Shown in pieces: positions 10,501 to 18,271 of a DNA stretch of 64,000 bases. Both the position numbers and the translations under genes were made by a program. Position 1 is the stretch's first letter; every line of letters starts with the position of its first letter. The stretch spans positions 124,001 through 188,000 of the forward strand of contig NZ_FPAZ01000009.1 in NCBI RefSeq assembly GCF_900116435.1. Reading direction: 5' to 3'. This stretch comes from Pseudoalteromonas lipolytica. Its GTDB lineage: Bacteria; Pseudomonadota; Gammaproteobacteria; Enterobacterales; Alteromonadaceae. The notes under the pieces were generated by a model. The model saw nothing but the letters and a program-made list of their open reading frames with translations, ran no database searches and had not been told where the DNA came from.

Positions 10501-10666
10501 CACTATTATAATTGGTTTGTTACCGGTGCTTTACGGTACTGGCACCGGCAGTGAGGTAATGAGCCGAATTGCTGCGCCTATGGTCGGTGGGATGTTCAGT
10601 GCCGTGGTACTGACCTTACTGGTGCTACCTGCTTTGTATTTTATCTGGCGTAAACGAGACCTATAA
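7562..10666 (+). CDS. cusA: Cu(I)/Ag(I) RND efflux pump CusA
   Basis: A 1034-residue heavy-metal RND transporter with 12 expected membrane helices and two large periplasmic loops. The proton-relay helix reads [19 protein letters not shown], close to CusA. The three methionines that bind Cu(I)/Ag(I) in E. coli CusA (573, 623, 672) have counterparts here at M566 (DLMYMPTT), M616 (PLTMIET) and M665 (RIDMLATG). The spacings of 50 and 49 residues are the same, so the substrate is monovalent copper or silver rather than cobalt/zinc/cadmium. It is the last gene of the efflux operon. No cusRS two-component genes are adjacent. Confidence 0.95.
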   Translation: MIAAVIRWSVGNRFFVLLLSVMLAGFGIFSLKNTPVDALPDLSDIQVIVKTSYPGQAPQVVQDQVTFPITTAMLSVPGAQTVRGFSFFGDSYVYVIFNEDTDLYWARSRVQEYLSQVSARLPDSARPELGPDATGVGWIYLYALVDKTGKHDISQLRSLQDWFLKFELQTVPGVSEVASVGGMVKQYQVNVDPDKLRAYGIPLSLIQTAIKQGNQERGASVVEMAEAEYMVSSTGYIKSVADLEAIPLGTNANGTPLQLRDVADIKLGPQMRRGIAELNGEGEVAGGVVVMRFGENAQATIKQVKEKLDSLKKGLPEGVEIVPVYDRSNLITKALDNLTSKLIEELIVVALVCVVFLFHIRSSIVAIITLPMGILTAFVVMYWQGINANIMSLGGIAIAIGAMTDGAIVMIENMHKHMEKKPLTDENRWQVVMESASEVGPALFFSLLIITVSFMPVFILEAQEGRMFSPLAYTKTYAMAASAGLAITLVPVLMGYFIRGKVISEQKNPVNRLLVASYKPLLNAVLKAPKTTLVMAIILAVVGFYPVNKIGSEFIPPLDEGDLMYMPTTYPGISIGKARELLQQTDKLIASVPEVESVFGKVGRAETATDPAPLTMIETFIQLKPKSQWREGMTTEKLKKELDSLVKFPGLTNAWVMPIKTRIDMLATGIKTPVGIKVAGPKLSEIQKIGEQIEVILKDLPGTASVYSERVAGGRYIKVDINRDKAARYGLNIADVQQVVATAIGGMNVTETVEGQERYPVNLRYPQDYRDSPEELKLLPIVTASGQRIALADVADVFIEDGPPGIKSENARINGWSLIDIEGSDIGSYVERAQKALHEQLELPAGYSITWAGQYEYMERAKAKLSYVLPLTLAIIVVLLYLNFRSFIEVAMIMLTLPLAMIGGIWLMYIEGFNFSVAVGVGFIALAGVAVEIGVIMLVYLNQAYLEAKQQAEHFGVVELRQAIINGAGLRVRPVMMTVATIIIGLLPVLYGTGTGSEVMSRIAAPMVGGMFSAVVLTLLVLPALYFIWRKRDL

Positions 10667-10680
10667 ATTTTACAGCCAGT

Positions 10681-10717
10681 GTGTAACTTGTACGCTTTTT
10701 TTGCGTACAGGTTACAC
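10681..10717. other. Long hairpin downstream of cusA
   Basis: A 15-bp inverted repeat (GTGTAACTTGTACGC and its complement, with a single G-T wobble) encloses a loop of seven T. It starts 15 bases after the cusA stop. There is no T-tract after the second arm, so it is not a classical intrinsic terminator. It may protect the 3' end of the mRNA or mark the operon end. Confidence 0.6.
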
Positions 10718-10808
10718 ATAACACAGTTTATTTATTGATTTAAAAGAGTTTTTAATCTGGATTGATTTATGCATTTATTTATTAAATTGACTTTAATAAG
10801 GAATGCAC

Positions 10809-11264
10809 ATGCAAGTTAAAACAATACAACAGGTTTATGATTGGACCGTTTTATTTCACACCCAAATGGCGGCCAACTTCCATAGTGTAAAAGACTTATT
10901 GGATGAACATAATCAAATGCTGGTGGAGTATTATCTCAACTATGAGAAAAAGCTCGCCGAAGATTTGGTTGGCTTTAAAGCCATTACCGAAATAAACACC
11001 CTTGATACTTACTGCTATGAATACTTTGCAGACAACCCTGAACTGATCACATTCAGTGACATCAGCACTGATCAGCAAATAGACGAAACAGCCATTCAAG
11101 TTTACCTATCAACTCAACATAAAAAGGTGATCGATTTATACGAGTACCTTGTTTCGCGAGCAGAAACCCAAGACACGATTGAAAAGCTTGAGCGCTTACT
11201 CGAACTTGAGCATCAAGGCTTAAAGCAAATGATGCAAAGTGCTAATCGTCATAGGGATATGTAA
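10809..11264 (+). CDS. Unrecognised all-helical cytoplasmic protein
   Basis: A 151-residue protein with no signal peptide or membrane segment. The composition suggests a bundle of long helices (residues about 8-60 and 95-148) with several His and aromatic residues. I do not recognise a family; the repeated E/H/Y pattern in long helices could be ferritin-like, but the diagnostic ExxH pairs are not clear. ATG 10809 lies 7-8 bases from AAGGA; ATG 10803 would be too close. It stands alone between the cusA hairpin and the ppx tail, with an AT-rich upstream region. Confidence 0.7.
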   Translation: MQVKTIQQVYDWTVLFHTQMAANFHSVKDLLDEHNQMLVEYYLNYEKKLAEDLVGFKAITEINTLDTYCYEYFADNPELITFSDISTDQQIDETAIQVYLSTQHKKVIDLYEYLVSRAETQDTIEKLERLLELEHQGLKQMMQSANRHRDM

Positions 11265-11474
11265 TACCATTAATCCGCAATAATACTTAATCATTTTGGG
11301 TGATTAAACCAGTTGCTACCTGCGTTAAAAATGTCTGATTTACGACTGCATGGATGCAGAGCAATGCAATGCAAGAGCAATGGCCGAGAACAACTAAATA
11401 ACGACATTTTAGCCTTGTTATCAACGCGGTTTTATTGCCTCAAAATAGACCACTAATTAAGCAGAGCGGTATCA
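11262..11474. repeat. Probable MITE-like intergenic element
   Basis: This stretch fills the whole gap between two converging genes. Its ends carry short inverted ATACC (11264-11268) and GGTAT (11469-11473). Inside lie inverted GCGTT / AACGC (11322, 11423) and AAAATGTC / GACATTTT (11328, 11403). It codes for nothing. The layout and the look of the sequence resemble small interspersed elements of Alteromonadales. That identity is from memory and was not checked against a genome. Confidence 0.45.
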
Positions 11475-12962
11475 TTAATGAAAATCGAGCAAAAAGCCGA
11501 CTTTTTTAAGGTATTTTTGTTCTTGCTGTAAATCGGCCAAAAGCAAAGTATGTTCCTTCAGCCACGTGTCGTTGAATTTTAAGAACATGCTATTTTGCTT
11601 GGCCGTTACCGTTAACGACACGCCTTGATCTGGTGTGCGTTTTTGATTTAAAAGCACGGCAAGACGCAAAATCACGATCAGCTGTAAAATTTGATGGTGT
11701 TGCACTGTGTGTAAAGTGGGAAATTGGTCTAAACGAATCTTTTTACGGTAAAAGCGGATCATACAGCTGAGTAGCGTTTGCTGTTGCTGTGTAAAGCCCG
11801 GAAGCTGACTATTTGCCACAATATAAGCACTGTGTTTATGTAAACCAGATGAGTTTATGCCCAGCCCTATTTCATGTAACTGTGCCGCCCAATTAAGTAA
11901 ATTTAAAAAATCGGGATGGCTGAGCTGCCAAGGTATTTTAACGTGTTCAAATAACCATTCAGCGGTGCTAGATACGCGGTTTGCGTGTTCTTTATCGATG
12001 GTATTGCGATCGCTTAAATTATGAATGGTATTGGTGCGAATATCTTTGTGTGCGAGTTTTTGCTGCATTTCATGCAAGAGCCCTTCACGCAGTGAAAAGT
12101 CACTGTATTGCATCGCATCGATGTCGAAAAGCGTAAAGAGTGCAATTAAAATCGCGAGCCCACCACAAATACTCTCTTGTCGCTCAGGTGTTAAACCTTC
12201 AATGTGTAAACTTTGAATCTGTTTAGCGGCAATAAATTGCGTTTTAAGCTCATGCAGTCTTTCAAGAGTAATCAGCTCTTGCTCTGCGTCATTTGCATTA
12301 ATCATTGCTAAAATTGATTTTATTGTACCCGATGTCCCCACGACAGACTGCCAACCTGTGTTGATGTAGTTTGCAAAGATAACTTCAAGCTCTTGCTCTG
12401 CGCGTATTTGTGCTTTCGCGAAGCGTTTGGCATTAATTTGTCCATCAGCAAAAAACTGCTTTGTATAGCTGACACACCCCATGTTTCGGCTTGAAAGTAG
12501 GCGATGCTTAAAGTGTTTACCGATAATTAATTCGGTGCTTCCACCGCCGATATCAATGACTAAGCGATTATTATCATGATGAATGTAATGCGCGACACCT
12601 TGGTATATCAAGCGCGCTTCTTCTTGTCCTGAAATGACCTCAATGGGGTATGGAAAAACGTCACTGGCTTGGGTTAAAAACGAGTGAATGTTTTTGGCAC
12701 GTCTTAGTGTATACGTGGCGGCAACCTTCACGTTCTCAAGTGGAAAGTCCTGTAATGTGGCTGCAAACTGCTTAAGGATAGCTAAAGCGCGTTCGATTGC
12801 CGCTTGGCTCAAATGATTTTTATCATCTAAGCCATCTGCTAAATAAACCCGCTGCTTTTCTTTATGGAGTATTTGCAAAGAGCCATCGACTTCTCTTGCG
12901 ACCACTAAATGAAAACTGTTTGAGCCTAAATCTACTGCAGCAATTGAAGGATAATCATTCAT
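11475..12962 (-). CDS. ppx: Exopolyphosphatase Ppx/GppA
   Basis: A 495-residue ASKHA-fold phosphatase that releases phosphate from polyphosphate or converts pppGpp to ppGpp. Phosphate-binding motifs are present: AVDLGSNSFHLVVA at the N-terminus, VIDIGGGSTELIIG near residue 140 and VGTSGTIKS near residue 210. The C-terminal half is the helical HD-like region (AAQLHEIGLGINSSGLHKH). It overlaps ppk by 8 bases and is the second gene of a ppk-ppx operon, as in E. coli. That context favours Ppx over GppA. Confidence 0.94.
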   Translation of the reverse strand: MNDYPSIAAVDLGSNSFHLVVAREVDGSLQILHKEKQRVYLADGLDDKNHLSQAAIERALAILKQFAATLQDFPLENVKVAATYTLRRAKNIHSFLTQASDVFPYPIEVISGQEEARLIYQGVAHYIHHDNNRLVIDIGGGSTELIIGKHFKHRLLSSRNMGCVSYTKQFFADGQINAKRFAKAQIRAEQELEVIFANYINTGWQSVVGTSGTIKSILAMINANDAEQELITLERLHELKTQFIAAKQIQSLHIEGLTPERQESICGGLAILIALFTLFDIDAMQYSDFSLREGLLHEMQQKLAHKDIRTNTIHNLSDRNTIDKEHANRVSSTAEWLFEHVKIPWQLSHPDFLNLLNWAAQLHEIGLGINSSGLHKHSAYIVANSQLPGFTQQQQTLLSCMIRFYRKKIRLDQFPTLHTVQHHQILQLIVILRLAVLLNQKRTPDQGVSLTVTAKQNSMFLKFNDTWLKEHTLLLADLQQEQKYLKKVGFLLDFH

Positions 12963-15042
12963 TATTATAGTTACTTTCCCATTTCTTTAAGTGATCGTAG
13001 ATGGCAATTTGCGAGCGAATTTTCTTGCGATTACCTCGGCGAACATAGTGATTTTTCTGCTCACTGTCGATCAAACGTGCTTTAGTTCGGTCTTTAAACT
13101 GTAGCTCAAGAATATCAATAATGAGTTGCTTAAGTTTTGCATAAAAAATAGGAACGGCCACTTCGACACGATGGTCTAAATTTCGGGTCATCCAATCGGC
13201 AGAGGAAATATAGACTTTTTCATCACCATTGTTATGGAACACCATCACTCTGGGATGTTCTAAAAATCGGTCAACAATGCTTATGATACGAATATTGTCA
13301 TGTGCACTGGTGGTTGTAGGGACTAATGAGCACATACCGCGAACGATAATACGTATTTTAACACCGCGTCTTGCAGCAAAATAAAGGTGATCGACAAGCT
13401 GCTTATCAACTAAATTATTCACTTTTAAGGTAATACGGCCCTGTTTTCCACGCTCTACGAGGGCGATTTCATCATCAATGAGCGCCATAATCGTTTCGCG
13501 CGCATTGACAGGCGAAATCATTAAATGTTCAAAATGAAAAGGTCGGTAGCTACTTTCAATAAATTTGAACACGCTGTCACATTCTTCTGTGATCCCCTCG
13601 TGTTTGGTGAATAAGCTAAAGTCGGTATAAATTTTTGCGGTTTTTTCATGGAAATTACCCGTCCCAATGTGAGCATACTTCACGACGGTGTTTTTTTCTT
13701 TACGGTGAATAACGCACAATTTACTGTGCACTTTTAATGCGGGAATACCAAAAATAACTTTAACCCCAGCATTACTCAGCGTTTTCGCCCACTCAATATT
13801 ATTTTGCTCGTCAAAGCGCGCCTTTAACTCAACCATAACTGTGACATGCTTACCATTTTTTGCAGCATTAATCAGCGTTGACACTAAGCGCGATTGGCTC
13901 GCAACGCGATATATATTTACTTTAATTTGCGTAACATCAGGGTCAAACGCAGCTTGGCGAACAAACTCTAATAAATGATTAAAGGTGTGATAGGGGTAGT
14001 AGAGTAAAATATCGTGTGCTGAAATCGCGTCAAACACACTTGAAAACTGATTAAATGCAGCACTTTTTAACGCCGCCAATGGTTTATTTTCTAAGTATTG
14101 GCGACCCACATTCGGAAAGGCGATAAAGTCTCTAAAATTGCGATAGCGTCCTGCAGGAATAAGCGCATCATGCTGGCTTATATTGAGGCGTTTTTTCATG
14201 ACACTGAGCATGTCATCGGGCATGCTTTCATCATAAACAAGGCGTACAGGCTCGGCATAAATCCGCTGTTTTAGCCCCTTCGACATTTTATCGAGCAACC
14301 CTTCTTCAAGCTCATCATCTAGATTGTACTCAGCATCACGGGTTAATTTAATTGCATAGCACTGAATATCATCAAAACTAAAAAAGCTGCTAAACACATC
14401 GCGAATAAAATAAGCGATGATGTCATCCAGCATCACAATGGTTTTATGGCGACGAGTTTTCTCTGGCGGCAAAATAATAAAACGCGGCACTCGGTCGGTA
14501 GGGACTTCAAGCATTGCGTAATGGCTTTTTTGCGTACTCATTTCGACAAAAAAGTAGGTCATTGTGTCGTTAATTTGATCGGAGTAGTCTTTTTTATCAG
14601 TGATCAAAATAGGTAAAATATGTTGCAATACACTGTCGTGAAAGAATTTTTCTAGCCAGTTTAAATGAAATTCGCTTAACTTTTCGGGTAATTCAACATG
14701 AATATTGTGCTCATTTAAGTCGGCTAAAATATCCTTATGAATTTGATTAAATTTCTTACCCAGTTGCAGTACTTTTTTTTGTATTTGCTGTAACAGTATT
14801 TCGTCTTCTTCAAAATTCGCGTCAGGCAGTTTGTTAAGTAGAATACGACGCTTAACATCGGCGACACGCACACGGAAAAATTCGTCCATGTTGTTTGAAT
14901 AAATCCCTAAAAAGCGCATTCGTTCGATGATTGGGTTCGACTTGTCTTTTGCTTCTTGCAGTACGCGCTCATTAAAAGACAGCCAACTAAGCTCTTTGGC
15001 AAAGTAAGTGACGGCGTGTGAAGAGGAGTGACTTGCGTTCAT
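12955..15042 (-). CDS. ppk: Polyphosphate kinase Ppk1
   Basis: A 695-residue enzyme that polymerises the gamma-phosphate of ATP into polyphosphate, at the usual family length. The N-domain begins FAKELSWLSFNERVLQEA. The two phospholipase-D-like catalytic domains show VKVIFGIPALKVHSKLCVIH, YAHIGTGNFHEKTAKIYTDF and RFLEHPRVMVFHNNGDEKVY, including the conserved histidines. ATG 15042 follows GGAAAAA and is preferred to the in-frame TTG at 15054. A Pho-box promoter sits just upstream, so expression should rise under phosphate limitation. Confidence 0.96.
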   Translation of the reverse strand: MNASHSSSHAVTYFAKELSWLSFNERVLQEAKDKSNPIIERMRFLGIYSNNMDEFFRVRVADVKRRILLNKLPDANFEEDEILLQQIQKKVLQLGKKFNQIHKDILADLNEHNIHVELPEKLSEFHLNWLEKFFHDSVLQHILPILITDKKDYSDQINDTMTYFFVEMSTQKSHYAMLEVPTDRVPRFIILPPEKTRRHKTIVMLDDIIAYFIRDVFSSFFSFDDIQCYAIKLTRDAEYNLDDELEEGLLDKMSKGLKQRIYAEPVRLVYDESMPDDMLSVMKKRLNISQHDALIPAGRYRNFRDFIAFPNVGRQYLENKPLAALKSAAFNQFSSVFDAISAHDILLYYPYHTFNHLLEFVRQAAFDPDVTQIKVNIYRVASQSRLVSTLINAAKNGKHVTVMVELKARFDEQNNIEWAKTLSNAGVKVIFGIPALKVHSKLCVIHRKEKNTVVKYAHIGTGNFHEKTAKIYTDFSLFTKHEGITEECDSVFKFIESSYRPFHFEHLMISPVNARETIMALIDDEIALVERGKQGRITLKVNNLVDKQLVDHLYFAARRGVKIRIIVRGMCSLVPTTTSAHDNIRIISIVDRFLEHPRVMVFHNNGDEKVYISSADWMTRNLDHRVEVAVPIFYAKLKQLIIDILELQFKDRTKARLIDSEQKNHYVRRGNRKKIRSQIAIYDHLKKWESNYNNE

Positions 15043-15071
15043 CTGTTTTTCCAACGTTTCTGGCTAGTTAG

Positions 15072-15104
15072 AATATAGAGGATGCAGATGACGGTTATGT
15101 GACA
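15072..15104 (-). promoter_or_regulatory. Pho-box promoter of ppk-ppx
   Basis: Read on the minus strand, TGTCACATAACCGTCATC (15104-15087) is a PhoB-type pair of 7-base half-sites 11 bases apart. Exactly nine bases follow before TATATT (15077-15072) as the -10. The pst promoter has the same box-N9-(-10) geometry. A palindrome GTGACA-N4-TGTCAC (15099-15114) partly overlaps the box. Confidence 0.68.
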
Positions 15105-15168
15105 TACGTGTCACTAATGTGACACGTCGTTAGGTATCAAGGGTTATTTGTGCCCTTATAGTCGTTGA

Positions 15169-15675
15169 TTAAGCATCTTCTATATCAACAATAAGATCGG
15201 TGGTAATCGATTCAAGCGCACTGATGACTTCGTCTTTGTTCATCCCCACTGGTAGCGCAACGGTGGCCACCGCGCTAAAAATTGGCACTCCCCAATTTGG
15301 CGCACTCTGTTGTTTTGAATTGAGATGCGTAATGTTAGCGCCTTTGTGGCGAATGACACTGGCAAGCTCTTGCACGATGCCTGGTCTATCGTTACCGGTG
15401 ATCACAAAATTAATTTCTTCAGAAGGCACGTCAGGTAAGGTATCAGTGCCGCGCTCAATCCTTACCTCTAAATGCGGTAAGCTGTGCAGCGCATCTTGCA
15501 ATTCTTGCAAGTGTTCTTCAGGAACTGCGGCTTCAATAATGCCCGCAAAATGACCCGCTAAATGACTTAAGTTACTGGTTAACCAATTGCCATGATGGCT
15601 TAAAATCGTGGCTGAAATGTCTTCGACGAGGCCCGGTTTATCGGGACCTAAAATAGTAATTACTAACTGCTTCAT
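15169..15675 (-). CDS. GcvR-like double ACT-domain regulator
   Basis: 168 residues forming two ACT domains: residues about 3-75 (LVITILGPDKPGLVEDISATI) and 92-165 (NFVITGNDRPGIVQELASVI). This is the layout of GcvR, which in E. coli binds GcvA to control the glycine cleavage operon. Many marine gammaproteobacterial homologues are annotated only as ACT proteins, so the partner here is unknown. ATG 15675, with AGAGAA upstream, aligns with the family start; the GTG/ATG candidates further upstream add an unconserved tail. It is divergent from the pst operon and upstream of ppk on the same strand. Confidence 0.82.
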   Translation of the reverse strand: MKQLVITILGPDKPGLVEDISATILSHHGNWLTSNLSHLAGHFAGIIEAAVPEEHLQELQDALHSLPHLEVRIERGTDTLPDVPSEEINFVITGNDRPGIVQELASVIRHKGANITHLNSKQQSAPNWGVPIFSAVATVALPVGMNKDEVISALESITTDLIVDIEDA

Positions 15676-15957
15676 ATTTAATTCTCTATAAAAAGCCTCT
15701 GAAAAATGCAAAAAAGGAAGGAGGCGTTAGGTTAAGATGATTCTTATTATTGAAAAAAATAAGTCACATTGAGTATTAATGCTGATTTAACGTTTGTCCA
15801 ATTTTTTCCATAGAGTAATAAAAAATTAGCGATAACAAATTGTTAGCTTAATTCCTTTGGCATTCTTAGAGTATTGTTTTTGGTAGTATTTTGGTCATGT
15901 TTTAGGGATAAACCCCGTATCTAAAATACCTGTTTTATTACACTGAAATATGACGTT

Positions 15958-15990
15958 TGTAACAATACTGTCATCTTGGTGAAATATAAT
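15958..15990 (+). promoter_or_regulatory. Pho-box promoter of the pst operon
   Basis: TGTAACAATACTGTCATC (15958-15975) is a PhoB box with half-sites 11 bases apart. It takes the place of a -35. Nine bases later comes a perfect TATAAT (15985-15990). Transcription should begin near 15997. This lies downstream of the ATG at 15989 that opens the longest ORF, so pstC must start at 16022. Confidence 0.82.
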
Positions 15991-16021
15991 GCGCCCAACG
16001 TTAAGATTTAAGGGTGTTTTG

Positions 16022-18256
16022 ATGACTTCCAATCCGAATAAACCGACCTTTCATACGGATAGAAGCCGTCTATTTAAAGATCGGTTTGCCAAGTGGGGTA
16101 TTTCCGCAGGTGGTGTAATGGTGCTTGTCGCGCTGTTACTAATTTTCTTTTACCTTCTTTATGTTGTTCAACCTATTTTTGAATCAGCAAAAGTAGAGAC
16201 ACGTAACAGTGTCAAACTACAAAATGCGTCAGAAATTGTTGGGCTCGGTATTGAAGAACAAACCGAAGTTGCCTTTTTACTAGGCGAAAAAGGCACGGTT
16301 GATTTTTACAATGTTGAAAAACAACACTTCGGTAAAAAAATCACCACTCTTAACACTGAACTCCCCAGTGATGTAAGCAGTTTTGCAAGCTCTGCTCCTT
16401 TTCAAGGGCAATACGCTTATGGCCTTGAAAACGGGTCTGTAATGGTTGTGGTGCCGAAGTTTTTGGTCACATTCCCTAACAATGAGCGTCAATTAACGCC
16501 TCGTTTAGATTACCCTCTGGGTAAAGTGGCGTTAGAAGTTGATGAGCAAGGCGCTGCTATTAAGAAGTTTGCATTTAGCCATTACGAAGATAAAACCGCG
16601 GTGGTTGCGTTAACTGCGGATAAACGTGTTTTATTTAGCAGCTTTTTAGCTGAAGAGAACATGTTCACTGGCGAAGTTGAATGGAGCGTTGAGCGCACAG
16701 AGCTTGATATTGATGGCCGTGTTGATGAGTTATTAATGTCGCCAGATACGACGCGCACCTTTATTCGCTCAGCTAACCAAATTTATGTTTACGATACGCG
16801 CTATCCGTCTGAGGTAGAGCTTATTCAAGTACTTGCTGCAAACGAAGAAAACGCAAACCTTGTTTCTACGCAATTACTTGCTGGTGCAAACTCATTGATG
16901 CTTGCCAATGATAATGGCGAAGTTTCGCAGTGGTTTGAGGTGAATACCGACGAAGGCCGTGAGTTTCAAAAAATTCGCGCGTTTGAAACCAGTAAACAAT
17001 CAAAGTTAAGTATTTTCACTGAATTCTATCGCCGCACTTTCTTTACTGCGGGTGCCAATGGCGAACTAGGCATTTACTACACCACCAGTGAAGCAAAGCT
17101 GTGGCAAGGTAAAGTCAGTGACGGCCCAATTGATAATTTTGCAATTGCGCCGCGTTCAAATGCTGCACTTATTCTTGCTGATGATGCATTGAAAGTGATT
17201 GAAATCCATAATGAGCACCCAGAAGTAACGTGGTCTGCATTATGGCAAGAGGTTTGGTACGAAGGTTACCCTGAACCTGCATACATTTGGCAGTCAACTT
17301 CAGCGAGTGATGATTTTGAGTCTAAATTTTCGTTAGTGCCAATTTCATTCGGTACCATTAAAGCCGCACTATACGCGATGTTATTTGCGGTACCAATTGC
17401 CTTATCTGCGGCTATCTACACCGCATACTTCATGTCGAGTGAGCTGCGTAAAGTCGTAAAGCCAACCGTTGAAATCATGGAAGCGTTACCGACCGTTATT
17501 TTGGGTTTCTTAGCCGGTCTTTGGTTAGCGCCGTTAATTGAAGAGCATTTACCAGCGATTGTGGGCTTACTGCTGTTACTACCGATTGGTATCTTACTGA
17601 CTGCATTTGGTTGGAATAAGCTGCCAGCTTCTATTCGTCACCGTGTGCCTGAAGGTTCGCACTCAATCTTATTGATTCCGGTTGTGCTGTTTATTGGTTG
17701 GTTGTCATTTGCGATGAGTGGCACAATTGAATCATGGGTATTCGATGGTAATGTTCGTCAGTACCTCACCAATGAATTAGGCATGACATTCGACCAACGT
17801 AACTCGCTCGTTGTCGGTATTGCGATGGGCTTTGCGGTTATCCCCACTATTTTCTCGATTGCAGAAGATGCGGTGTTCAGTGTTCCTAAACATTTATCGA
17901 ATGGTTCACTGGCACTCGGTGCAACACAATGGCAAACACTGGTACGTGTGGTTCTTCTTACTGCAAGCCCAGGTATTTTCTCAGCAGTGATGATGGGTCT
18001 TGGCCGTGCAGTGGGTGAAACAATGATTGTACTTATGGCAACAGGTAACACGCCTATTATGGACTGGAGTATTTTCCAAGGTATGCGAACACTTGCAGCG
18101 AATATCGCGGTTGAAATGCCAGAGTCAGAAGTAGGCAGCTCGCATTATCGCATTCTATTCTTAGCAGCGTTTGTACTATTCATATTCACATTTATTTTCA
18201 ACACAGTGGCTGAGTTTGTTCGTCAGCAACTGCGTGATAAATACAGTTCAATGTAG
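16022..18256 (+). CDS. pstC: Phosphate ABC transporter permease PstC, long form
   Basis: 744 residues, about twice the length of E. coli PstC. One membrane helix (residues about 25-48) is followed by a periplasmic domain of some 370 residues with beta-propeller-like repeats. The permease core starts near residue 435 (SFGTIKAALYAMLFAVPIAL) and contains the PstC signature EIMEALPTVILGFLAGLWLA and the loop SLALGATQWQTLVRVVLLTA. It forms the inner-membrane channel with PstA. Start ATG 16022 is fixed by AAGGGTG and by the Pho promoter. No pstS precedes it, so the phosphate-binding protein is encoded elsewhere. The long form is common in Alteromonadales and Vibrionales. Confidence 0.95.
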   Translation: MTSNPNKPTFHTDRSRLFKDRFAKWGISAGGVMVLVALLLIFFYLLYVVQPIFESAKVETRNSVKLQNASEIVGLGIEEQTEVAFLLGEKGTVDFYNVEKQHFGKKITTLNTELPSDVSSFASSAPFQGQYAYGLENGSVMVVVPKFLVTFPNNERQLTPRLDYPLGKVALEVDEQGAAIKKFAFSHYEDKTAVVALTADKRVLFSSFLAEENMFTGEVEWSVERTELDIDGRVDELLMSPDTTRTFIRSANQIYVYDTRYPSEVELIQVLAANEENANLVSTQLLAGANSLMLANDNGEVSQWFEVNTDEGREFQKIRAFETSKQSKLSIFTEFYRRTFFTAGANGELGIYYTTSEAKLWQGKVSDGPIDNFAIAPRSNAALILADDALKVIEIHNEHPEVTWSALWQEVWYEGYPEPAYIWQSTSASDDFESKFSLVPISFGTIKAALYAMLFAVPIALSAAIYTAYFMSSELRKVVKPTVEIMEALPTVILGFLAGLWLAPLIEEHLPAIVGLLLLLPIGILLTAFGWNKLPASIRHRVPEGSHSILLIPVVLFIGWLSFAMSGTIESWVFDGNVRQYLTNELGMTFDQRNSLVVGIAMGFAVIPTIFSIAEDAVFSVPKHLSNGSLALGATQWQTLVRVVLLTASPGIFSAVMMGLGRAVGETMIVLMATGNTPIMDWSIFQGMRTLAANIAVEMPESEVGSSHYRILFLAAFVLFIFTFIFNTVAEFVRQQLRDKYSSM

Positions 18257-18271
18257 GTGGAGAGACACGAC

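Noticed and set aside
15989..16021. Upstream ATG of the longest pstC frame
   Set aside because: It overlaps the TATAAT box of the Pho promoter, so RNA starts downstream of it.
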